DNA of 64,000 nt from Hirudinaria manillensis (taxonomy: Eukaryota; Annelida; Clitellata; Hirudinida; Hirudinidae), in the NCBI GenBank assembly GCA_034509925.1, contig CM067530.1, positions 847,501 to 911,500 on the forward strand. The letters are read 5' to 3'. This document shows, piece by piece, positions 26,119 through 39,092 of this stretch. The translations under genes were made by a program, and so were the position numbers. The notes below the pieces were generated by a model that was not told where the DNA came from, searched no databases, and saw only the letters and a program-made list of their open reading frames with translations. Every line of letters begins with the position of its first letter. Position 1 is the stretch's first letter.

Positions 26119-29100
26119 ATGGCGGTCTTAAGCAAAATTCTGGCCAAGTGTGCTACTCCACGGAATGCTACCACTCTTGTGATATTGTCGGCTGTTGCTT
26201 GGTCTTTAGCTAAAAGAGCATCTAAAAAAGAAAAAACCCGAGAGTTTGTATCATCAAAATATTTGTTGTTCACCGTGATATCTTTTGCTCTGATAACGCA
26301 TTTACACTTTAAGGGCCAAAAGCTCCAACAGAGATGATGTCTCCTATTTTATACATGAGGTGCTTTATTCACATTCCACAAGTGTTTTGAAAGCTAATTA
26401 TTTGTCGATATTAGAATTTCTTCGAACATTTTAATTAATTTAAATATTTATATTGGATACAGAAACCAGAGAACAAAGAAAGAGCTGCAGTTAACATGGA
26501 ATTTTTTAGGTCAAAATTATCAAAATGTTTTCTTAAGTTGCATTATGTGCTTCTTATCTGTTATATTTAAATCACCATTTGCAGGCAATTCTTAAAGATT
26601 GTCAAGATTATTTTTCCGAGTTGGATTTCTGCTGAAGTATGTTATTTAATGTCTCCCAAGGAATAAGAAAAATGTTTATTATAAAGTAAATTTTGTAGGG
26701 ATGGTATGCTCTAGTGGTTGCAATTGCTTTGAGCTCCAGGACATTTTGTGATGTTTGGATGATCAAAAATGGTACATCAATTGAGAGGTTGTCTGATCTA
26801 AATTTAATTCAAATTTTATTATCATTTTTTAGTGTTAATTGTTGGTTATTAATCAAATCATGGGTTAATTCTTGACATGACCATAAGTCATGTTTACAGT
26901 TCGTATACATTCTTATTTGAATTTGTATTTTGAATTTCAGTGCAATTATAAGTCGCAATAAGGAACTTTTTCTGAAACATTTGTTGAAATTTATGTATGC
27001 CATGCCTGCTGTGAGTTGAGAGTACTTTATTGATTTTTTTTTTCGAATGGATTTTTGAAGTGACTTTGTATTTTAAATTTCAGATTTCTGTGGTCAATAA
27101 TATCCTTAAGGTGAATTTATTGAATTTATTTCCTAATGAAGAATAGATTAATTAATAAATAATTAAATTAATAAAATAGTAGTAAAAGTACAATGCAGTG
27201 AATGTTGTAAAATTCCAATTTGAACAGTACGGCTTGGACGAGTTAAAGCTAAGATTTCGCACGAGACTTAGCAACTGCTTGTACAGTAAATACCTCAAGT
27301 GAGATTTAGCCAGAAATATTTTATTATTTCAGTTAAGATCATCTAATTTATCATATTTATCATCATAATTTATCATATTTATCACCATAATTTATCATAT
27401 TTATCACCATAATTTATCATATTTATCATCATAATTTATCATATTTTCATTTCACAACGTTGGGAAAAAAAGTTGCAAACTTTTACAAGTCACTAATAGT
27501 TAGCCTATACCATCATATTAATTGAAGTTAAAATTTCAATTAGACAATTAATTGGAGAAATTAATGGAGTTTTTTTTTAAATTTTGTTTGCAGTGAATAG
27601 TTTTGTGAATAATTATTCAGTATTCAGAAGCTATTTATCATTTAAAGATTATAAATTTTATTAAGTTTAATTTCTCCTATATTTTAATTATTTGTTATTA
27701 CCTCAAGGGGATTCACTTATTATAAGATGACGAATTTGGACAACAGAGTTGCAAATGCAGACCAATTGTTAACTCAGGATGTTGAAAAGCTTTCAAACTG
27801 CATAGGGGAACTCTATTCCAACTTGAGCAAGGTTTAGTAATGAGCAAGATTTATTATACTTAATTATATAAATAGTTAAGTTATTAAGTTATTAATTAAT
27901 AAGTTAATAATTAAGTTATTAATAATAAATTATTAATAATTATTATACTTAATTATGTGTTATTCTACTTGATTATTTATTTTACTTAATTATTTATTAT
28001 ACTTAATTATTTATTATACTTAATTAAGCCTTTGACTTGATTAAGTAATTTTTAGACCAGATCATTGCAATAAATCTATTGCAAACAAAGAAACAACCTA
28101 TTAAAGTAAATGGATAGTGAATCACAGTGAAATGTTACAACAACCACATACCCTACATACTACTTACCCATACAACTACATTAGTATCAGCTATAATAAT
28201 ATAGTATATATCGAATCTTATCTGAACTATAATAATAAATTATGATTTCCAGCCTTCACTGGACATCATAATTTATGCTCTCAGACTGGCTGGTTCAATT
28301 GGTGCCCAAGTAAGTTTCATAACAATTTTCTCGATTATCTATTTATTTATTAATATTTATTTATTATCTATTTATCTATTTATTTATTTATTTATTTATT
28401 TATTTATTAAATCCTGTTTCTTGAAATTATTATGAAAACCCAATGACCCTTGCTTGTTGCCTGCTCTCTTGTTTTGCAATATTATTTAATTGTATTATTA
28501 TGTAATTAGCAGTTGAACTGATGACATTTTATCAAAAGGCAAAGTTTAAAAAAAAAATCAAAGCCAACAAATCAAGGATCAAATGATTGCAAATGAAAGG
28601 CTTTGATCTGCAGGCATTGTTTTTTTTGCTTTGATTTGACCTGCTTTTCCTGCTTTGATATCAAAATAAATAATAAATAAATAATAAACAAATAAAACAA
28701 TTATAAGTGGCCGATAAAATTGGCTTTAATGCGAGCCTTTACATGATTGTTTATCAGGGTCCCCTCTACATGCTTGGTTATCTGATGCTTTCAGGATTGA
28801 TCTTGACCAGGTGATTCTGGATGATCAATAATTGGTTTAATAGTGAAAAATATGTGATTACAAATGTTGCCATTAATAAATTTATTTTTGAAACATTTGA
28901 AATTAGGTATTTTATATCAGTGCTGCAGTTCTGAATGTTCCATGATTCTTTAGAGTTACATTCTCATGGGCAGTGGTCAAAGCATTTAATTGATTTTGGT
29001 TTTAATAACTTCATTTTGTCATCACAAATTAATATCAAGACTGAGGAGGCCAATTGGAAAGATGACGGTGTTGGAGCAGAAGTTGGAGGGGGAATTTCGA

Positions 29101-32100
29101 TATGTCAATTCGAGGCTCATAACAAACAGGTGAATGCATTGCATGGATTCATTCATTCATTCATTCATTCAGATATAAAAATGTGATCTATTTGATCTGC
29201 CAAAAGTATTTGCATGCCACTTTAGCACGAATTCGTTTAATTGTAGTGAAGAGATTGCATTCTATCAAGGAAACAAGAAGGAAAAATCGATCATTAATGA
29301 AGCACTCAAGAGACTAGTTAGTCATTATTGAAGTTTAAAATTCAAATTTCATGTCAGTAGTTATCCAACCTCTGTCAATCAAACTGATCACAGGTCAATC
29401 ATTTGAGAGGCCTCATATGCTTCCGATTCACCATGGGACTGGTGGACAACATTATTGCCAAATGTAAGAAAATCTTTTATGGGCCCGTTTTGTGGTTCAA
29501 TTGGAACTTAAATTGATGTAAATAATTTGTTTTTAGACATTGCAACAGCTGTTGGATATTATGTTGTCAGTCGTCCCTTTTTGGACATTTCTCATCCAAG
29601 GCATCTTAATTCATCACATTCTGAAAGACTGCAGGTGCTTTGTTTAACTAATGTGGATGTGTTGCTGCATTTGGCAATGAATTTATGTTAAAAACAAGGA
29701 AGCAACAACTGAAGCCCTTCATTAATAATATGTAATTAATGATCCTGGAATTGTGAAATATGATCATTGATATTAATAAATTATATTGATTAAAAGCTTA
29801 GCTTAAAACTAAATAAAAATGGCTTAGTCTAAGCCTAATGATGCCATTTTGAATGCATTTTGAAGGATTATTATGAAAGTGGAAGAATGTTGGTGAAGAT
29901 GGCAGAGGCCATTGGAAGAGTTGTATTGGCTGGAAGGGAACTCACAAGATTGGCAGGGTGAGTTTGATCTGAAGAGATTGTTCCTCAATCTCCCACACTC
30001 CACTGTTCAATATCCATGTTCTGAGAAACTTGATGGCGATAGTATTAGTAGATCTTTAATGATTGTAACATATGCGCCTCCGATGCTATGCATACGGTGC
30101 TATATAAATTAGCTATTATTATTATTATTATTATGAAAACCTGACAACATGGATATATTCCAACATTAGATTCACAGCCAGAGTGACAGAATTTATTGGA
30201 GTTTTGGATGATGTCAACTCCGGTCGTTACGAGAGGACCATGTTGCAGACCACTGATGGTTTGTTGTGTTTCAGTCGAGCTTTTATATTCTTAAGTTGAA
30301 TGTTTTGTATCTTTAAGTCATTTTAATTTAATTTACATGAATTCCACTAAAAATTGTGCAACATTCAAGTGAAAAATTTCTTAGACATAATAAGCTTAAT
30401 AAAAATATTTTTATTATTATTATAATAAATCTATCAATTAAGCTTAAAAGTAACTAGAAATGAAATACACATGTAAAGCTATAATAATATTTTGAATAAA
30501 TTAAAGCTGAATAAAATGTTTTATTCTAAAATAGGCAAAAATAACTTTATGGAATTGGTGCCTGGCAATGGTGAGCTCATCATAAAAGACAGAATCATTA
30601 AGTGAGACTTTTGTGAATTTAGAATTTCATGTTTTTGTTTATTTATTTATTTAATTTTTAATGTAATTTTTAGTTTATTTGGTTTTAATGAACTAATTTC
30701 TTTATGATATGTTTGTCACTTTAATATCCATAATAATAGCAATGAATTTTACTTAGGTTTGAAAAGGTGCCCCTGGTGACCCCAAATGGTGATGTGCTTG
30801 TGAAAGAATTATCTTTTGAGGTAACAAAGTTGTCCTGAATTTTTAGGTCAAAATTATTGTTATGATAATGGGTTCAACAAACCTTATATTGATGGAAATG
30901 CATACTAATGAATTTGCTAATAATAATAATAATACAATTAATGAATATTTAAGGAATTTATTTAAAGAATAATTTAAATAATCGAAGGTTTCATCGGGCA
31001 TGAATGTGCTCGTGTGTGGACCTAACGGGTGTGGCAAAAGCTCTTTGTTCAGGATTCTGGGAGGGGTGAGTGGAAAGTCGACTTGATTTGTTTTAAATTT
31101 AAGTGAAAATGTTTAAAATGTTAATTTTTAAGTATTACTTCTACTAATTATTATTATTATTATTATTATTAATATTGACATAATTATAAAATATCAACGT
31201 TAAATTTCTCTTAAATTTTCAGTTATGGCCACTTTTTGGGGGCAGATTGACCAAACCTGACAACAGTCAGCTATTTTACATTCCTCAGGTTTGTTAGAAA
31301 TAATGAAATGTGTTTTCTGACTTTAAACACATGTTATATTAAAATGACTTTTATTACATGTCTATATTGCCTTTTATTGCATTGATCCGAAAAATTCTGA
31401 TGTAGAGAAATTCCAAAATCTGGTATTTCCATTTCAACTACTCTAAAAAGAAATAATTAAAACTACAGAAAGCAATTTGAACTCTGCCAGTGCTAAGCAT
31501 AAATCAATGAATTATTAGAATCTTCTTCTTTATCTGATCCATTAACAACAACAACAACAATAATAATAATAATAATAACAATGGCAAAATAAATTAACGA
31601 TAAATATATAAAAAAAAATACTTTATACCAAGAAACACAATTCAGCCACCCATCCACAATGACATATTCCCATACCATCGTTACCAGAGGCCGTACATGA
31701 CAGTCGGAACTCTCAGGGATCAAGTCATTTATCCCGACGAGAAGGATGAAATGATCACCAAGGGCTTCACTGACAGGGATCTGGAAGAGATATTGACAAA
31801 GGTGATCTGCTCATTCTCTCCAATTTTAGTTATCTAATAAGGTTACCTTTACAAGGTGGATGCATCCTATTCTTGAATCAGAGTGATATTAGAATAATTA
31901 AATATTTAATTAATGATTATTTCTCAAACCTCTCATGAACTTCTTCAATAGTTCTAAAAGATGTTTAAAAATGTTTATCTTTGTTTGATAATTTTAGGTT
32001 CAATTGTCATACATTATGGAAAGAGAAGGAGGCTGGGACTCGGTGCAGGATTGGATGGACGTCCTCAGCGGAGGCGAAAAACAAAGAATTGCGGTCTGTC

Positions 32101-32605
32101 TTTGAAATTTTTCTAGACATCTCCTCACTTTTACTAATCATCTGAAGACTTGCCAAAATACGTTATCAAGTTATTATGTTATTATCTAATTAGGAAATTT
32201 ATCAAACTGACGGAAGGATTTGTGAGCGTCTGCCGACTGCCAATTAAAAACTTTTCGTTATCAGATGGCTCGGCTGTTCTACCATCGTCCTCAATTTGCC
32301 ATCCTCGATGAATGTACGAGTGCAGTCAGCGTCGATGTTGAAGGTTTTATGTACGAATACTCGAGGAAGGTTGGCATAACCTTGTTCACGGTCTCCCATA
32401 GAAAATCTCTTTGGAAGCACCACGAGGTATTTTAATGCTGAGCGTTCGACCAGTTTAAACATTGTCTTTTCAATGTCGCCTCACGCAAGGAACACGCAAT
32501 TGCACGCATCCATTCCTTTAATTCCAGTACTATCTTTACATGGACGGGAGAGGAACATTTGTCTTCAAGAAGATAACCGAAGATACACTCGAATTTGGCT
32601 CATGA
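26119..32605 (+). CDS. ABCD3: ABCD3/PMP70-like peroxisomal ABC half transporter
   Basis: Its family imports long-chain, branched-chain and bile-acid acyl-CoAs into peroxisomes as a homodimer. About 24 exons run from ATG at 26119 to TGA at 32605. The short N-terminus ([19 protein letters not shown]) is hydrophobic then basic, where PEX19 binds the family. Transmembrane exons include [55 protein letters not shown] and [20 protein letters not shown]. Other conserved blocks are [17 protein letters not shown], the EAA-like loop [15 protein letters not shown] and FTARVTEFI. The nucleotide-binding domain is intact: Walker [10 protein letters not shown] (about 31.0 kb), Q-loop [23 protein letters not shown] signature LSGGEKQR (about 32.08 kb), Walker [13 protein letters not shown] and switch His in [14 protein letters not shown]. 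The C-terminus EDTLEFGS matches vertebrate ABCD3 closely. The exon 1 donor is best placed after 26247, which keeps phase 0. Confidence 0.97.
27343..27445. repeat. 22-bp AT-rich tandem repeat in ABCD3 intron
   Basis: About four and a half copies of AATTTATCATATTTATCATC plus AT (CAC variants), in the intron after the [15 protein letters not shown] exon. Confidence 0.9.
30070..30136 (-). mobile_element. Dispersed repeat fragment with (TAA)n tail, copy 1
   Basis: The minus strand reads (ATA)n, then AATTTATATAG, CATACGGTGC-related sequence and ATCGGAGGCGC. It matches, with a few differences, the plus-strand segment at 38866-38925. A microsatellite followed by a TTTATATAG...GGCGC box suggests a dispersed nonautonomous element. 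It lies in an ABCD3 intron. Confidence 0.55.
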
Positions 32606-32906
32606 TGTTCTAATCACAATGCTTTACCTGAAATCTCCTGGCAATGAATCATACTGACATTTTCATCTTGAAAAAATACTAGGATTTTTGTTTAATGTAG
32701 AAACTTTATTCAAATTACGTTAATAATTCGCAAAAAAAATCTGTCAGACTGATCGAATGTCACACCCTTAAACAAATTCAGGTAGGAAAGAAGTTTATTT
32801 TTCCATGTTTCTAATTAATAGACTACAATTTACTGGACAAAAACAGATTTACTAGTTGCAGACCACTATTTACATAATCATCCAATTCAAATGGTGGGGA
32901 ATGAAA

Positions 32907-33282
32907 TCATAGACGTCCTTGCTTCTTGTTAACGGCTATCATAATGGCCGAAATGATGAAAGTAATGCCGTAGAGAGCTGCGGCGACCCAGCAGTTGTAA
33001 GCATTTTGCTCGTAGATTGCGCCAAGGTAGTCGAGGGAGTAGTTTGTTTTTTTCCATGCGAATTCATCGACGCTTATGTCCTCCGCTAAAATCGGTGTCC
33101 TTATGTAGAAGAAGACTCCAAGCAATCCCTTAAAACAATAATTTGATGTTTAGAGCTATAACGACTGATCGTAAGATTTCATGAGTTGGTCACGGGATCT
33201 TGGTCCTTACCAACATGACGACGCCCCAGGCGCTGAGTACTGTGCAGCAAACAGAACACTTTGGTCCACAGATAAAAGGCAT
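32907..33282 (-). CDS. RNASEK: Ribonuclease kappa / V-ATPase-associated RNASEK
   Basis: RNASEK is a small two-TM protein associated with the V-ATPase proton pore and reported to have endoribonuclease activity and to affect endocytosis. Two exons, 33282-33211 and 33128-32907, encode 97 aa, the usual family length. Exon 1 reads MPFICGPKCSVCCTVLSAWG, matching the CGPK...C...VLSAWGV N-terminal signature and first helix. Exon 2 continues with FFYIRTPILAEDI, a luminal loop with YEQNAYNCWVAAALYG (YEQ..YNC.IAA.LY in vertebrates), a second TM helix and a basic end NKKQGRL. The intron is 82 bp, phase 0. It converges on ABCD3, the stops being about 300 bp apart. A minus-strand AATAAA at about 32797-32792 could be its poly(A) signal. 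Confidence 0.95.
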
Positions 33283-34398
33283 TTTTACAAACGCTAATTC
33301 GAACTGACAAAAACTGCGAGCAAGAAACTTTACTAAGATCTCAGATCGGCTGAAACTGGTCTGGTTCGGAATCAAAACATTCACATATGCTAAACTAAAA
33401 AAAAACATCACATCTTAATCTGTACCATTTCTTATTTTATTTTTTGAAAATTATAAATACATAAATTTTACAATTAAAATTGCTATAAAGAAATAAATAT
33501 AAAAAAAAGAAGGGCCTATCATAGAGTAGAGCAAGGTCTCCACACTTTTTAGCGCGAGGGCCGAATTGACTATCAAATAGCTGTTTTGGGAGTCGAATGC
33601 AAACTCGAGATCCAATTTAAAAAGTTCACAACTGAACGGCACGATGCATGTAAATTTCAGAAATTTTACCATATTCGAAAAACTCGCTGGCCATGGTTTG
33701 GATAACTCTGGAGTAGAGCAATATTTTAGACTAGGAGTCGGCAACCTATGGCACTTATAGATATTTTCGTTGGTACAATGTAGACGACCAAAATATTCTC
33801 AAGACAGATTAAGTTTTAGATCAGACTTTATCTTATTTCTGGATCTTGATTTGGATGAAGGCAGCAGAATTAGCTATCTCTTTGGAGCGTATAATTTTGT
33901 TATGTCTAAAGATCAGTCATGGAATGCTATATAATAGCATTTCTTCAAGCTATTAAACTATGTTTTGTTGATGATTCCAGCTCAAACGTTCCTTAGGAAA
34001 ACCCAAACCCTTCACTCCACGAAAAGTAAACCTCCATGTCGTCTGCTACGCAGCAGTGCACTTTTTCACGTTTAAAATAAACATGAACTTGTATTTAATC
34101 TGATAATAAATTAGGTAAAAACCGAAATTTATTTAACAAGTTTGATATTTTAAAATACTAAAGTCTGAAACAAGAACAAACCAGGAACACGATAAATAAT
34201 AATCTCAAAAGCTTTGAAGACTTCCAGCATAATTAGGCATAATTTAAAAAAATGTTGAAAACTGCACAAAAAATTAAATTCAACATCTCAAGTCACACAA
34301 AACACAAATTAAATAAATTATTTAGAAAAAAAGAAAAAAGTTCTCCACAAAAACGAACAAAGACCAACTAATTGCTCGATGAACCACAATCAACATCA
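33283..34398. other. Intergenic region upstream of RNASEK, downstream of IPMK
   Basis: It holds the RNASEK promoter and the IPMK 3'UTR. A hAT-like repeat fragment appears at about 33511-33770. A 97-codon minus-strand open frame (33744-33451) coincides with it and is not taken as a gene. The remainder is AT-rich without recognisable features. Confidence 0.5.
33511..33770. mobile_element. Possible hAT-like nonautonomous element remnant
   Basis: The plus strand contains AAGGTCTCCACACTTTTTAG with GCGCGAGGGCC following, and 200 bp later GGAGTCGGCAACCTATGGCA. Both resemble phrases common near the ends of hAT-family repeats (GGTCTCCAAACTTTTTGG..., GGTCGGCAACCTATGGC...). Target-site duplications were not identified. 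Confidence 0.35.
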
Positions 34399-35815
34399 CT
34401 AATCAACCAAGTTTCTCAGATGAGTAATCAAACTCCTCAGACCAATTAAATAATTTTCATCAAAATTATCGGCAGACGATGATGAAAACGCATGCGTAAA
34501 GTCAATCATTTTGAGATCTGTGCTGCTATCAAAATAATGGTCCTTCGAGTCAAATTTTTCCGTGGTCTCGACGAATGCTTCGTGGGAAGCGTCGCATTCT
34601 TTGGGATCTTGGAAGTCGTTTGAAATACTTTGTGACTGACCAAGGAAAGCGAGGCCGTCATAAACGAACAGGAGAGAACTGGCTATAAAAATGTACTTCT
34701 TTTGAGACAAGAACCATCTTTCAATTATCAGGAGTTTGTTCAGAAATGAATTGATCAAATGTTTACTATCCTTATCATCACAGCGGAAGAATGGACGAAG
34801 GCCTAAAAAAAGAAGCAAATCGATGTGAAATTAACACAAAATTTATCATAAAACGTCATGAACCAAATTTTACCTTCGGTAATAATCGAGTTCTCATCCA
34901 GCGTGCGTAGGTACGTTCTGTCTCTGACAAAATACTTCTTTGCTCTGGGATCATAAACCTTAAAAGCAAATATTGTCCATGCAAGGTCTGAGATTTTTCA
35001 TAAAAAAATTATTCGACCCACTTTGAAACCAACGAGCTGGAAGCCAACTTTTTCTAAGAAAGGAAACTTATTCTTTTCTCTTTTAATTTTCTCAGCATCA
35101 GCATGCATATCATAAGTAATAGGTCCTATCTTGACATCCATAACGCAAGGATGCTTATACTTTCTTGTCAGGTCTTCCAGTTTGAGGTATACCACTAAAT
35201 AATGATATCCAATGATATATGGAGAACTACAAGAAAAACTGAAGGACTGACCATTAGGATGCTCCTTAGCAGACCAAATTCCTTCATACCTTGGCACAAA
35301 GGGCTTGAGGGAAAGTAACACTGGATCCTTACAGTTGTGGGCAAACATTTTTTCATAAAATTCGACTTCTCTTTGTCCTTTCTCTGGGCCTTGCACAGGT
35401 TTTAGAATATTCCCTTCATTGTTTTCAAGAAAACCTGAGCATTGCAGAGACAGCAATGCAGTGGCATTTACAATATATCCAAAAATTTAATATTTTTCTG
35501 ACAAATATCAAATTGTAGCCTCAGTTACATTAAAAAATAAAAGTTATAGCTAATTACTAATTATAAAAAAAAATATTCAACACATCTTCATGAATTCCAG
35601 ATACCAGATTAATTAATGATTATTAATTATTTAATATATTATATCAAATAGAATATTATTTCATTTAAGATATTTGAACTATTATTAGAGAAGAAAATGT
35701 TACCCATGTAATTCTTTTTTAAGCCATTTGCCCTGCCAAAAATATGGCCTGCAACCTGGTGAGTCAGAGGTTTTGTACCTTTAGGAATTGGAGGCAAAAC
35801 ATTTCCCTCACTCAT
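34399..35815 (-). CDS. IPMK: Inositol polyphosphate multikinase (IPMK)
   Basis: IPMK phosphorylates Ins(1,4,5)P3 to InsP4 and InsP5 and, in animals, PIP2 to PIP3; it acts largely in the nucleus. Five exons (35815-35704, 35434-35252, 35194-35022, 34958-34874, 34802-34399) close in phase and give 318 aa. The N-terminus has LTHQVAGHIFGRANG (PLSHQVAGH in human). Then come the lysine strand NILKPVQGPEKGQREVEFYE, RYEGIWSA, VYLKLEDLTRKYKHP, and the catalytic PxxxDxKxG motif as PCVMDVKIGPITYD. Then FLEKVGFQLVGFKV, SSLLFVYDG, and the metal-binding MIDFTHAF (MIDFAHVF in human), ending YLIGLRSLITHLRNLVD. An acceptor just 5' of the ATG suggests a 5'UTR intron. The acidic insert before MIDFTHAF is shorter than in vertebrates. 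Divergent from DUSP12 across about 1.5 kb. Confidence 0.96.
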
Positions 35816-37271
35816 TCCTGAAAACACTGCAAAACATGTTTTCGTTATATATATATAACTAAGAAATCAATTGAATCATAGATTTCGTTAGTTTGGCGAA
35901 GAGGTATGTCAGCAAACTGATTCTATTATATTAATTTCAAAATTAAACATAGTACTCAAATTATGTGATCAAAAATTCAGCATGCCTGCAGTGAATGATC
36001 TTCTAAACTTCCTTACAGAAAACACTATCCACTATACTTTTCGATGTTCAAGAACTATATTACTTGTTCAATCTTCATAATCCACACTTTTAAAAGAGCA
36101 AATCACTCGAATTACGAAATATATGGATCGACCATCATGTTATTGTGATGTTTAGGCTAAAAGTAATATCTATACAAAATCAAAAGCCAAACGATTGAGG
36201 CTTGTGTTTAATCTAATTTAATGACAATAGGTACTCATAAACAATCTGTTTACAATTTTGTTAAAAATTAAGATGCGCGATGACATAATATATCAAATAT
36301 TATAATAATAAATGAATTGCTGCATTTACAATTGTAAATCGTAATAACTTCTCCACATTTGAATAAATATTTTATTATGATCACTAGTTGTCATACTTGG
36401 AATTATCCGATGACAAGGATCTGAGGACAATCCATATTCGTGAGAGAACTTTTATAACAATTTGTAATAAACTTTGTGATTGACATCATAACATTTAAGG
36501 AAACCGGATTTATTTCTGCGTTTATTTACAAATTGTTTGTCATTATAGCAATAATTTAATATAATTATGTATTTGATATTTGAAACAAATCATATAAATA
36601 AACATAATTAACACAAAATATTTCTTAGAAAATAACTAACTGACCTAGATATTGGGAGAAAGATGTAGAATATTATTAAACGCCGAAAAATATCGCAAAG
36701 CAGAGACCGACTGACCGTTGTTTGTCTGTAAGCCTCCCTTCCCTAGAATAAGATGAAACGTAGTCTGCCGTGATCTAACCTCTCGACAATAAAACGTACA
36801 AAAATAAGTTACGTTATTATTATTATTTAGTTTTAAAGAATTTACTTAATTTTTTGAAGTAAGGCAGTATACTGGGTTAATTAATTTTTTAAGCAATTAT
36901 TTTGTTTGATTAAAAATAAACACATGTTATCTTTAGTAGTTGGTTTAAATACAAAGTTGGTGTGGGTTCGTTTTAAATTCTGAGTTTCGATAATTCAAAT
37001 TTCAGGAGGTATATTTATTTTACTGCATTTTATTTTAGATCAAGAATATATGTTTAAGATGCCGATATTGTTTGGAAATTGTTTTCTTAAATAGTGTAGA
37101 AACTAGTGGATCGCTAACTTTTATCTCAATATGCTTTTTTTTATTGCGATTACATAGTTTATCTGCCCTGTATTTTCTATTTAAAATATCTGACAATAAC
37201 TTGTTATGTCTTAGTTGTCTCTACATATTTACCATTTTGACAGATCTTTTTACTTGACAAGTTTGGAAATT
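35816..37271. other. Divergent intergenic region, IPMK / DUSP12
   Basis: 1.46 kb of AT-rich DNA between two start codons facing away from each other; it should contain both promoters. The open frame at 37072-37257 is hydrophobic and Phe/Leu-rich by composition and has no family match that I recognise. Confidence 0.5.
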
Positions 37272-39092
37272 ATGGATTACATTTGTGAAAATTTGTATAT
37301 TGGAAGCGTGAACGATGCTTATAACGTCCACAAGGAGACTTTAGATATCACACACGTTCTCACCATTGATTCGTTAGTGTAAAATTGCTTCATTGCCCAT
37401 ATATTAGTGTATTTTGAATTAGAAAATCTACTTTGTACTGTTAGAATTGTTTGGTTTTATTTGAAGTTTTACAATAATAATTAAAATAAATAACTATAAA
37501 TGTTTCATAAATTACCCTATTATTTTAGTAACCCACTTCCTAGGAGTGCAATAGAAGGATTGAAATATCTTTTTGTTCACTGCCTTGACATGGAAAATTC
37601 TGATCTATTAAGTCATATTCCTGAATGCCTTAATTTTATCGACGAAGGGAGGAGATCTGGAGCGGTGTTGGTGCACTGGTTAGTTTCTTTTAAAAGTAGA
37701 GGATTGTTTAGAAAATTATGATGAATCAAATTTTTCTTTTATTTAGTTTTGCCGGTCAATCCAGAAGTGGGGCGGTAATCGTTGCATATTTGATGCATCA
37801 CTTAAGCATCAATCTTTCAGATGCATTGAAATATGCCCAGGCAAAAAGATCCTCAATATGGTGAATTTTTAATCTGTAAAACTGTATTCCCATTTTGACA
37901 TGCATTTTGATTAGTCCCAATGAAGGGTTCATGAATCAGCTCAAACTTTTCGAAGATATGGGAAATTCTGTCGATCAAAACAGTCAAATTTTTAAACATT
38001 ATCAGTTGAAGTTGATTTCAGAGCAGTTCCAGATGGGTTTGTTTAAATGTCACATGAGTGAATTATTTTTATTTAATTAATAATTTAATTTATTGCTGCA
38101 GCACAATCACCAGAAAACATACCTGTGGAATGTCTTACAGAGTGCCTGTCATCGAGTGAATCAGGATATACTGTTTACAAATGCAGAAAGTGCAGGTAAT
38201 GAACATTGATTTCATGTAAATTTGTTGGAATGGAATTACTTTAGATTAATATCTAGTTTTAATTAATTAATTCTATTTATTGTAAGGAAATCTTTATTTG
38301 GGCAACCTAATGTCATTTCACATGTTCCAAAAGATTGCAACAAAAAATGCAACCAGACTTACTTCATTGAGCCACTAGTTTGGATGAAAGAATCGATATT
38401 GACAACTTCAGGAAAGGTGAGCAGATTTTCATGACCTGCTGAGTTATTCCACTGATTGAGTTGCAATCTCTGTCATGGTTTTAATTACATCATTTTAAGC
38501 TTTCAATTCATTTGCTGATATTTCATTATTTATCCAGTAATGACTGTTGTTAATTGCATCACAAGTTAACCTTTTTTTGCCTTCAAAATCATCATCCTTC
38601 CATCAGATATTTCTTTCTCCATGCTTGAACCATTCCATGGTTTCAATTGATTGTGCCAAATTTCTGTATGATATCTTGAAATTTCATTAAAATGCTCCAT
38701 GCCATGAAATATTAATTTATGTAAATTAATGTAAATTTGAATGTAAATTTATTCAATTTCAGTTAGCATGTCCTCATTGCAATACAAAACTCGGATCATT
38801 TAGCTGGATTGGTTCGTGCACTTTGAGAACTACATATGAATAGCCACATGTTAATGATAGGCATTATAATAATAATAATAGTTAATTTATATAGAGCCAT
38901 ATGCATACCGTCGGAGGCGCTTTGTGAGATCTTACTTACAACCCTACCTTACCTTATCACTATGATGGCATTGGTTGCAATGATTTATTTTTCAACTTAG
39001 GAGAAGGATGTCAGTGCGGCCATTGGGAAATCCCATCGTTTCAACTCATTTCTTCGAGATTTGATGTAATTCCTCACAGGATAAGTTCATAA
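37272..39092 (+). CDS. DUSP12: DUSP12-like dual-specificity phosphatase with zinc-binding C-terminus
   Basis: DUSP12/YVH1 removes phosphate from Tyr/Ser/Thr and its zinc domain acts in 60S ribosome maturation. Exon 1 begins MDYICENLYIGSVNDAYN and ends HVLTIDS. Exon 2 (from about 37530) has LKYLFVHCLDMENSDLLSH and ends inside the active-site codons. The catalytic loop, formed across the intron at about 37680-37746, reads HCFAGQSRSG, a complete HCX5R loop. Then come NEGFMNQLKLFEDMG and YQLKLISEQ. The C-terminal zinc-binding domain spans three exons: YKCRKCRKSLF, SYFIEP-like TYFIEPLVWM, LACPHCNTKLGSFSWIG, and CQCGHWEIPSFQL. These supply the expected Cys pairs. Stop TAA at 39092; AATAAA follows at 39102. 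Confidence 0.95.
38866..38925 (+). mobile_element. Dispersed repeat fragment with (AAT)n head, copy 2
   Basis: AATAATAATAGTTAATTTAT, then ATAGAGCCATATGCATACCG and TCGGAGGCGCTTTG. It is the near-match of the inverted copy at 30070-30136 and lies in the last DUSP12 intron. Confidence 0.55.

Noticed and set aside
33451..33744. 97-codon minus-strand frame between RNASEK and IPMK
   Set aside because: It coincides with repeat-like sequence and has no domain, start context or splice support.
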